Shown here: positions 1 through 4,744 of the stretch, piece by piece
Position numbering within the stretch: the first letter of the stretch is position 1
Layout: the number at the start of each line of letters is the position of its first letter
Translations under genes and position numbers: made by a program
From: Balneolales bacterium
Lineage (GTDB): Bacteria; Bacteroidota; Rhodothermia; Balneolales; Balneolaceae
Direction of reading: 5' to 3'
DNA length: 6,951 nucleotides
Assembly (NCBI GenBank): GCA_022360375.1
Contig: JAKSCW010000002.1
Coordinates: forward strand, 1 to 6,951
Notes under the pieces: model-generated
What the model was told of the DNA's origin: nothing
The model's database searches: none
The model's input: only the letters and a program-made list of their open reading frames with translations

Positions 1-573
1 GAAGCGGATATTTTTATTCCCGAAGATGCGTTCATCCAATTTTTTATAGGAACTGCTTTTCTTTTAAAGGATGAACACGAAAACGCAGTAACCTGGTTAG
101 AACGGGCGTCAAGATCCCCGGCGCGCCGACCATTTAAATCAATCGTATTCGGGGCCTTGGGTGATGCCCAATCAAGTTTGGAAAATTATGAAGAATCCGA
201 TCGGGTGTATGAATTGGCACTTCGTTATGATCCTGAAAACCATAACGCAATGAATAACTACGCGTATAATCTTTCGCTAAGGGAAGAAAACCTGGAGCGT
301 GCTAAAGAATTGGCCCTGAAAGCCATTGAACTTGATGCTGAAAATGCTGCTTATCTCGATACCGTTGGTTGGGTATACTTCAAATTAGGGGATTACGACC
401 GGGCCCGGCGTTTTATCCGGGCTTCGATTGATACCGGCGAGGCCAGTGCCGAGGTATTGGAACATCTTGGTGATGTATATGAAAAACTAGGGAATATGGA
501 CGAAGCCAAAAAATATTGGAAACAAGCGCTTGAGCTAGACGCTACAAGAACTCATCTTAACGAAAAAATCTAG
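1..573 (+). CDS. Tetratricopeptide-repeat (TPR) protein, 3' part
   Basis: The frame is open from the first base to a TAG stop at 571-573, giving 190 residues, so the true start lies upstream of the window. A TTG at 157 is internal and not a credible start, because the TPR pattern continues upstream of it. About five helix-pair repeats can be traced, at residues ~13-46, 47-80, 81-114, 115-148 and 152-184. They carry TPR signature positions: NNYAYNLS at 85-92, AYLDTVGWVYFKLGDYDRA at 117-135, and EHLGDVYEKLGNMDEA at 154-169, each followed by an (A/S)-(L/I) helix B such as ALELD at 176-180. TPR solenoids bind other proteins; the partner here is unknown. No signal peptide or membrane segment is visible in this part. 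The lipoprotein gene starts 2 bp after the stop, which implies cotranscription and probably translational coupling. An envelope scaffold role is inferred from the neighbours only. Confidence 0.9.
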   Translation, partial: EADIFIPEDAFIQFFIGTAFLLKDEHENAVTWLERASRSPARRPFKSIVFGALGDAQSSLENYEESDRVYELALRYDPENHNAMNNYAYNLSLREENLERAKELALKAIELDAENAAYLDTVGWVYFKLGDYDRARRFIRASIDTGEASAEVLEHLGDVYEKLGNMDEAKKYWKQALELDATRTHLNEKI

Positions 574-575
574 AT

Positions 576-1319
576 TTGAGACTTACCTGCTTCGTTGCTT
601 TACTTTTACTGTTTGCTGCCTGTAGAACTACGGCTCCTGTCATAGATACCAATTTTGTTCCATCCAATACCCCCTTAGAAGAGGTCATTCAATCGCTGCC
701 AAACTATGAGGATGAAATTCTCGCTATTAAAGGTAGTGGTAGAGCCATAGTAAGCGAACCAGGAAACAGTGATCGTGTAAGTATCGATTTTGAATCCGAT
801 ACTACGTTAAGTTTATTAACAATAAAAAACCGTCTTGGTATAGAGGGAGGTGCGATGTTAGTTGACCAGGATTCAATACTCATGTACTTCAAGGTGGACA
901 AAATAGCCCAAAAAATATCAGTGAATGATGGCAGATTAACTGCTTTAAACGAACTTGCTTCGGTTAACCTTATCGATCTGCTGAATTTCAAAATCACTAA
1001 TGATACTGCCCTGGAATTATACGAGTCAGAAACTGATTACCTGATCCGGCTAACTACGAACGGAGGAGCCAACATTAGCAAGAAAGATGGACTAATCACC
1101 AAAATCACACAGCCATGGTCAGCAGGTTTGCCTTATTCTTCTATTATTTACGAAGATTATGGGAAACTGAAAGACTACACTTTACCCAGAAAAATCACCA
1201 TATTAAGTCGTGATCAAAATTCCCAGGTTATTTTCCAGATTCGCTCACTGGAAACCAACCCCGATCGACTTAATTTAACACTCGATATTCCTGAAAACAT
1301 TACCATTGAACGGCTATGA
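576..1319 (+). CDS. DUF4292-like outer-membrane lipoprotein (LolB-like fold)
   Basis: This gene encodes 247 residues. The start is TTG at 576: an in-frame TAA lies at 558-560 and no other ATG/GTG/TTG occurs before the lipobox, so the choice is well constrained. Residues 1-15 form a short lipoprotein signal peptide (MRLTCFVALLLLFAA), with Cys16 as the likely lipidation site (FAAC, phenylalanine at -3). The next residue is Arg, so nothing resembles an inner-membrane retention signal. The mature part is predominantly beta-strand. It has the DUF4292-like run of a KGSGRAIV strand at 52-59, then LGIEGGAMLVDQDSILMYF at 87-105, an Asn/Leu-rich middle and a C-terminal DIPENITIERL tail. This family resembles the LolA/LolB/LppX half-barrel that holds lipid or lipoprotein acyl chains; its function in this phylum is not established. 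It sits between the TPR gene (2 bp) and the EnvC-like gene (4-bp ATGA overlap). No ribosome binding site is seen. Family assignment is from remembered patterns, not a search. Confidence 0.78.
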   Translation: MRLTCFVALLLLFAACRTTAPVIDTNFVPSNTPLEEVIQSLPNYEDEILAIKGSGRAIVSEPGNSDRVSIDFESDTTLSLLTIKNRLGIEGGAMLVDQDSILMYFKVDKIAQKISVNDGRLTALNELASVNLIDLLNFKITNDTALELYESETDYLIRLTTNGGANISKKDGLITKITQPWSAGLPYSSIIYEDYGKLKDYTLPRKITILSRDQNSQVIFQIRSLETNPDRLNLTLDIPENITIERL

Positions 1320-2623
1320 AAAGATTCGTTTTAATAGTTTCGATGTTCTTTTGGATCGGTTTCTCTAGTACTGCTTTTGCACAAACTTATGAAGAAAAAA
1401 GGCAAGAGATATTAGATCGTCAACTGAATACACGGGCCGAGATAAACGTACTTGATGCAAGGATTAAAAGTTACCAGGATCGCATCCGGGTTACAGAAAA
1501 CCGTTATGAGGAATTGTATCGCCAGTTTGAAAACTTAAATAGTTTAATCGCTCTGCAGGATGACAAAATTGGTTCTCTTGAAACAGAGCAGGGGCAAATT
1601 CAGGAGGAAATAAAACTTACCGAAGCGGAAATAGAATTGAGAGATAAAGAGCTAACCCAACTTATAGAAAACTATAAGGACATCCTTCTGTATACTTATA
1701 AAAATGGACGAACCACTAATCTCGAATTGATCGTAACTTCCAGATCCATCAACCAAATGCTCATTCGTTCTTATTATTTACAAAAGCTGGAGGAACAAAA
1801 AGAAAAACAGGCAGATCAAATACGTGTACGGCAAATTGAGTTAGTAGAAATAACGGAAGATTTGGAGCAAATCCATGAAAGAAATGAACTTATTCTTGAT
1901 GAAATCAGAGATGAGAAGGGCGAATTAAACAACCAACAAGTTCAGCAGCGTGGCAATATTGAAAAAATCCGCGCGGAAAGTGCTACCCTGGCTATCGAGC
2001 TAAACAGAACCCGACAGGAACAGGAAAATCTGGAAACAAATTTTGCAGCCTTAATTGAAGAAGAAGATGAACTTCGCAAACTCGAAAATGAACGGCTCCA
2101 GGCCCTTGCAGCCGCAAGGAACATAGCCGATGCCGCACGTCGTGCTGAAGAGGTAGCAAAATACTCCACTCCTATTGTTACTTCGTTTGTTTCTGATGAA
2201 ACCCTGGCCGCTTATGAACAAACATTTGCCGCATCGAAAGGAGGGTTAGACTGGCCTGTTAACAGCACTACCGTTTCCAAAAAATTTGGAGTTACCCGAA
2301 ATCCATTAACAGGTACGCAAACCCCCCATCCCGGAATAACCATTGTAGCAGATGCAAATTCAGAAGTACGGGCAATTGCAGATGGGTATGTTTTTAATAT
2401 TGTTCCAATGAATGGATATGGAAATGTAGTTTTTGTAAGCCATGGTTCTTATCGAACTGCGTATGGAAATCTTAGTCAAATCAATGTTCAAAAAAATTCC
2501 ATTTTGAAAGCCGGCCAAATAATCGGGCTTTCCGGTACTCAGAGCTCGGAACTTGGGGAATCCTTGTTTTTTATGGTTCGCAAAAATTCAACCAACCTGA
2601 ACCCCGAAGAGTGGCTTCGCTAG
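1316..2623 (+). CDS. EnvC-like murein hydrolase activator (coiled coil + degenerate LytM/M23)
   Basis: This gene encodes 435 residues. ATG at 1316 overlaps the preceding stop as ATGA, the usual sign of translational coupling. Residues 1-22 form a Sec signal peptide with an AFA|Q cleavage site, so the protein is exported to the periplasm. Residues ~23-282 are a long charged coiled coil with an Ala-rich end (~262-282), followed by a linker at ~283-307. A C-terminal LytM domain spans ~310-435. Its fold motifs remain: HPG at 338-340, AIADGYV at 353-359, GYGNVVFVSHG at 367-377, and NLNPEEWLR at the end. Its zinc ligands are replaced: the Asp of HxGxD is Thr342, the Tyr-x-His motif is AYGN with Asn385, and the HLHF motif is SLFF (416-419). 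In E. coli EnvC a similarly inactive LytM domain activates amidases AmiA/AmiB at the division site under FtsEX control. I infer a regulatory rather than hydrolytic role here; no amidase or FtsEX gene is in the window. Confidence 0.9.
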   Translation: MKRFVLIVSMFFWIGFSSTAFAQTYEEKRQEILDRQLNTRAEINVLDARIKSYQDRIRVTENRYEELYRQFENLNSLIALQDDKIGSLETEQGQIQEEIKLTEAEIELRDKELTQLIENYKDILLYTYKNGRTTNLELIVTSRSINQMLIRSYYLQKLEEQKEKQADQIRVRQIELVEITEDLEQIHERNELILDEIRDEKGELNNQQVQQRGNIEKIRAESATLAIELNRTRQEQENLETNFAALIEEEDELRKLENERLQALAAARNIADAARRAEEVAKYSTPIVTSFVSDETLAAYEQTFAASKGGLDWPVNSTTVSKKFGVTRNPLTGTQTPHPGITIVADANSEVRAIADGYVFNIVPMNGYGNVVFVSHGSYRTAYGNLSQINVQKNSILKAGQIIGLSGTQSSELGESLFFMVRKNSTNLNPEEWLR

Positions 2624-2643
2624 TTCAAATACAAATCTAACCT

Positions 2644-2649
2644 TAAGGA
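2644..2649 (+). promoter_or_regulatory. Shine-Dalgarno site for the small membrane protein
   Basis: TAAGGA lies 8 bases upstream of the TTG at 2658 and matches the anti-Shine-Dalgarno tail of 16S rRNA. It is the only clear ribosome binding site in the window and it fixes the otherwise uncertain TTG start. It lies in the 34-bp gap after the EnvC-like gene, in which I see no terminator or convincing promoter. Independent translation of a cotranscribed gene is therefore likely. Confidence 0.65.
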
Positions 2650-2657
2650 CTTTACTA

Positions 2658-3128
2658 TTGGATAATATTCCTCGTTTTTTGGTCTATGCTTCAGGTATTT
2701 TCATTATCTCAAGTACTTTTACTTTATTCACTTCCGAACTTCTTTTTAAGATTGCAGACCCAGGCTGGGTTGGTACTGCCTTTCTTCTGGGTTATACCCT
2801 TGTCTATATGAATATCGTATTCGTAATAAGCCGAAGATTTATGCGACGTTTAGAAGGTTCAAGTATAACACCATATTTATTTGCTGTTCTAACAAGTGGC
2901 TTTCCAGTTCTTTGGATTTTTATGTATGACGCAGGTTTCACTCCCGGCCTGCAATCACTTTTTGCTTTCACTTGCTTACTTGGAACCTTTGCTGGTGCCT
3001 ACCTTGGTCATAGAGCTGGTTTAAAAGCTCAGGTTATATTCCAGGAAAAACTCATTGAATATCTTAGGAATACAGGGCAACTCCCTGATGAGCTCAAAAG
3101 AGCTCATGACAACCTGAATAAAAACTAA
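2658..3128 (+). CDS. Small four-helix integral membrane protein, function unknown
   Basis: This gene encodes 156 residues and I do not recognise the family. The TTG start is chosen because TAAGGA sits 8 bases upstream. The next in-frame ATG, at residue ~51, would remove the first membrane helix and cut into the second. Four hydrophobic segments are visible at ~7-29, ~38-60, ~73-92 and ~98-120. A basic loop after helix 2 (SRRFMRRLEG) would lie in the cytoplasm by the positive-inside rule, putting both termini in the cytoplasm as well. The tail at ~121-156 is hydrophilic and probably helical (QEKLIEYLRN, then DELKRAHDNLNKN). The fourth segment has small-residue packing (GTFAGAYLG). It follows the EnvC-like gene by 34 bp on the same strand, so it may be the last gene of the envelope run, and its stop interlocks with that of the convergent phosphatase gene. 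A role as membrane partner of the upstream products is possible but has no direct support. Confidence 0.8.
   Translation: MDNIPRFLVYASGIFIISSTFTLFTSELLFKIADPGWVGTAFLLGYTLVYMNIVFVISRRFMRRLEGSSITPYLFAVLTSGFPVLWIFMYDAGFTPGLQSLFAFTCLLGTFAGAYLGHRAGLKAQVIFQEKLIEYLRNTGQLPDELKRAHDNLNKN
3088..3107. repeat. Perfect 8-bp inverted repeat with AAAA loop at the convergent junction
   Basis: The arms ATGAGCTC (3088-3095) and GAGCTCAT (3100-3107) are exact reverse complements around a 4-base loop, so a hairpin could form in RNA from either strand. It lies inside the last codons of the small membrane protein and 17 bp beyond the stop of the oppositely oriented phosphatase gene. No long T-run follows on either strand, so it is not a textbook intrinsic terminator. 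It might still help end or stabilise transcripts where the genes leave no intergenic room. Chance occurrence in coding sequence cannot be excluded. Confidence 0.5.
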
Positions 3129-4711
3129 CTTCCATATCTGTTTACCCGTCTGACTATCACTTCTTTTTTAGATACTTCCGTTAACAATAAAGATTTTCGC
3201 ATTGCTCCCCAGATTTCGAGATTGGGTTCATCAATCGTTTGAATCTGGATGTCGATTGTTGTGTCGGTCACTTCAACATTCAGATTTTGAACATTCTGGT
3301 AATGGCTACGGTCCAGTCCGTCTGCCACCCTAAGAATCGCTGAGAGCCTTTTTATTCTGCTTTTAATGAATTCCGTTAGTTCCGAAAATTCAGTGTGTCT
3401 TTTTTTGGGGGTAGATCTTCGATGGTAACGTGCTACATGTGCCATCACTTCAATCTCATTTTGAGTAAACCCTTTTAAACTGGCGTTTCTAATCAGGTAT
3501 AAAGCATGTTTATGATGCGCGGTATGAGCGATATGATATCCTATGTCGTGTAGCAGAGCAGCATATTCCAGGAGTTCGCGATCTTTACTATTCAAGTTCA
3601 AATCCGCCTGTAACGAATCAAATAAGATCAGCGCAATTTTTGTTACATGCCTGGAATGAACTTCATGCCAATTGCATTTTCGCGCCAGTTCAAAAACACT
3701 GCGACGCCTGGGATCACTGAATTCAACTTTACTGGGAATTTCTCCTAAATCTTTCTTTAAATAGCGAATAATTATTCCCTCGCGGAGTGCTGAAGTCGAT
3801 ATTTTGATTTCTTTCATACCAAACTTGCGAAGCAAAAAACCAACCAATACCACTCCCGTATTAATGAAAGAAATTCTTCGTTCGTCCATTCCCGGAACTT
3901 TACGTCTTTGGCCTGGATTGAGTTTTAAGAACATCTGTTCAAAGTCAAAAAACTCCTCTTCGGAAAATGCCAGTTCGTTCAACATTATATCCGAAGGTTG
4001 TCCCCTTCTTGCTGCGATCATCAATGCAATAGTTTGCATAGTACCGGATGAGCCAATAATGGTCTGGGTTGGGTATTTTCCCAGGGCCTCACCCACTTCT
4101 TTCAGCTCAGATGTATAATGTTTCTCCAGCCGTTCTATGTCTTTTGCAGATATTGGTTCTGCTGGTTGAAAAATATCTGCCATCCTGGAAACACCAATCT
4201 TCAAACTTGTTAAAAATTTGAACTCATTTTTATTGGCAATGATGAATTCGACACTACCACCTCCAATATCTACCAGTAAGCTTGGTTCTTCCCCCAATTT
4301 TATTCCATGCTGAACTGCATACCCAATCAATTCTGCTTCCATTGAACCAGGAATTGCATGGATTTTAATTCCCACCTCATCGATGCTTCTCTGAATGAAA
4401 TCCCCTCCATTTTCAGCTTCCCGGATTGCGCTGGTAGCATATGCCAGAATTTTTTCAACTTCATAACTATCGCACAATACCTTAATCTTTTTAAGAGCTG
4501 CAATACCCCGTTCAAAGGCATCATCTGCCAGTTGTTTGCCTACTCCCCCTTTTGCCAGCTCTACCATTTCTTTCAGATCATCTATTCTTCGAAAACTTCG
4601 ATCTGAATAAATGTCCACAATAACCACATGGAATGAGTTCGTTCCTAAGTCAATAGCAGCTATCCGTTTAATTGGAACTATGGAATTAAAGTGATTCTGT
4701 ATTTGTGACAA
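3125..4711 (-). CDS. Ppx/GppA phosphatase with C-terminal HD domain
   Basis: This gene encodes 528 residues, close to E. coli Ppx (513). The start is TTG at 4709-4711: an in-frame TAA lies seven codons upstream and the first internal Met (~49) would delete the nucleotide loop. The family hydrolyses inorganic polyphosphate from its ends and/or converts pppGpp to ppGpp, in the cytoplasm. Residues ~15-320 form the actin-like two-lobed domain: phosphate loop IDLGTNSFHVV at 20-30, Glu125 aligning with the catalytic Glu121 of E. coli Ppx, VDIGGGSVEF at 147-156 with Asp148 and Glu155, and IGSSGTMQT at 219-227. Residues ~340-500 are the HD domain, with His355, His388-Asp389 (LLHDIG) and Asp464 (RVADGLD) forming a complete ligand set, plus a conserved RYHRR at 428-432. 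E. coli Ppx has HE at the HD position by my recollection, so metal binding may differ here. The pair E-E seen before Ala in E. coli is M124-E125. Which substrate dominates cannot be read from sequence. It converges with the membrane-protein gene and diverges from the subtilase gene. Confidence 0.93.
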   Translation of the reverse strand: MSQIQNHFNSIVPIKRIAAIDLGTNSFHVVIVDIYSDRSFRRIDDLKEMVELAKGGVGKQLADDAFERGIAALKKIKVLCDSYEVEKILAYATSAIREAENGGDFIQRSIDEVGIKIHAIPGSMEAELIGYAVQHGIKLGEEPSLLVDIGGGSVEFIIANKNEFKFLTSLKIGVSRMADIFQPAEPISAKDIERLEKHYTSELKEVGEALGKYPTQTIIGSSGTMQTIALMIAARRGQPSDIMLNELAFSEEEFFDFEQMFLKLNPGQRRKVPGMDERRISFINTGVVLVGFLLRKFGMKEIKISTSALREGIIIRYLKKDLGEIPSKVEFSDPRRRSVFELARKCNWHEVHSRHVTKIALILFDSLQADLNLNSKDRELLEYAALLHDIGYHIAHTAHHKHALYLIRNASLKGFTQNEIEVMAHVARYHRRSTPKKRHTEFSELTEFIKSRIKRLSAILRVADGLDRSHYQNVQNLNVEVTDTTIDIQIQTIDEPNLEIWGAMRKSLLLTEVSKKEVIVRRVNRYGS

Positions 4712-4733
4712 AACGCTATTAATTATAGTTTAG
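4703..4733 (+). promoter_or_regulatory. Possible Bacteroidota-type promoter for the subtilase gene
   Basis: TTG at 4703-4705 and TAGTTTAG at 4726-4733 are separated by 20 bases. The second element matches the Bacteroidota -7 consensus TAnnTTTG at five of six fixed positions. Transcription would begin a few bases before the ATG at 4745, giving a very short leader. The upstream element lies inside the start of the divergent phosphatase gene. The region is AT-rich, so a chance match is quite possible. Confidence 0.3.
4722..4727 (-). promoter_or_regulatory. TATAAT-like -10 element for the phosphatase gene
   Basis: Read on the minus strand, positions 4727 to 4722 are TATAAT, 10 bases before the TTG start of the phosphatase gene. 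No matching -35 element is seen at the usual distance: a TTGAAA at 4745-4740 is only 12 bases away. The leader would be nearly absent. The element overlaps the candidate promoter of the divergent gene, so the two could compete. Confidence 0.25.
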
Positions 4734-4744
4734 AGTAAATTTCA

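Noticed and set aside
157..573. A shorter TPR gene starting at TTG 157.
   Set aside because: The same frame is open to the left edge and the upstream residues continue the TPR helix pattern, so the TTG is an internal Leu codon.
704..997. Minus-strand open frame of 97 codons.
   Set aside because: It lies wholly inside the lipoprotein gene on the opposite strand and shows no recognisable motif.
1942..2169. Minus-strand open frame of 75 codons, Ser/Ala-rich.
   Set aside because: It is antisense to the Glu/Ala-rich coiled coil of the EnvC-like protein. The Ser runs are the complement of Glu codons and no start context or domain is visible.
2327..2623. Active M23 zinc metallopeptidase.
   Set aside because: Of the expected metal and catalytic residues only His338 remains, so peptidase activity is unlikely.
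3088..3107. Intrinsic transcription terminator.
   Set aside because: The hairpin is perfect, but no T-run follows on either strand, so I list it as an inverted repeat only.
3804..4606. Plus-strand open frames at 3804-4118 and 4358-4606 and a minus frame at 4327-4524.
   Set aside because: All lie within the phosphatase coding region, whose own frame has complete family motifs. The alternatives have no domain pattern.
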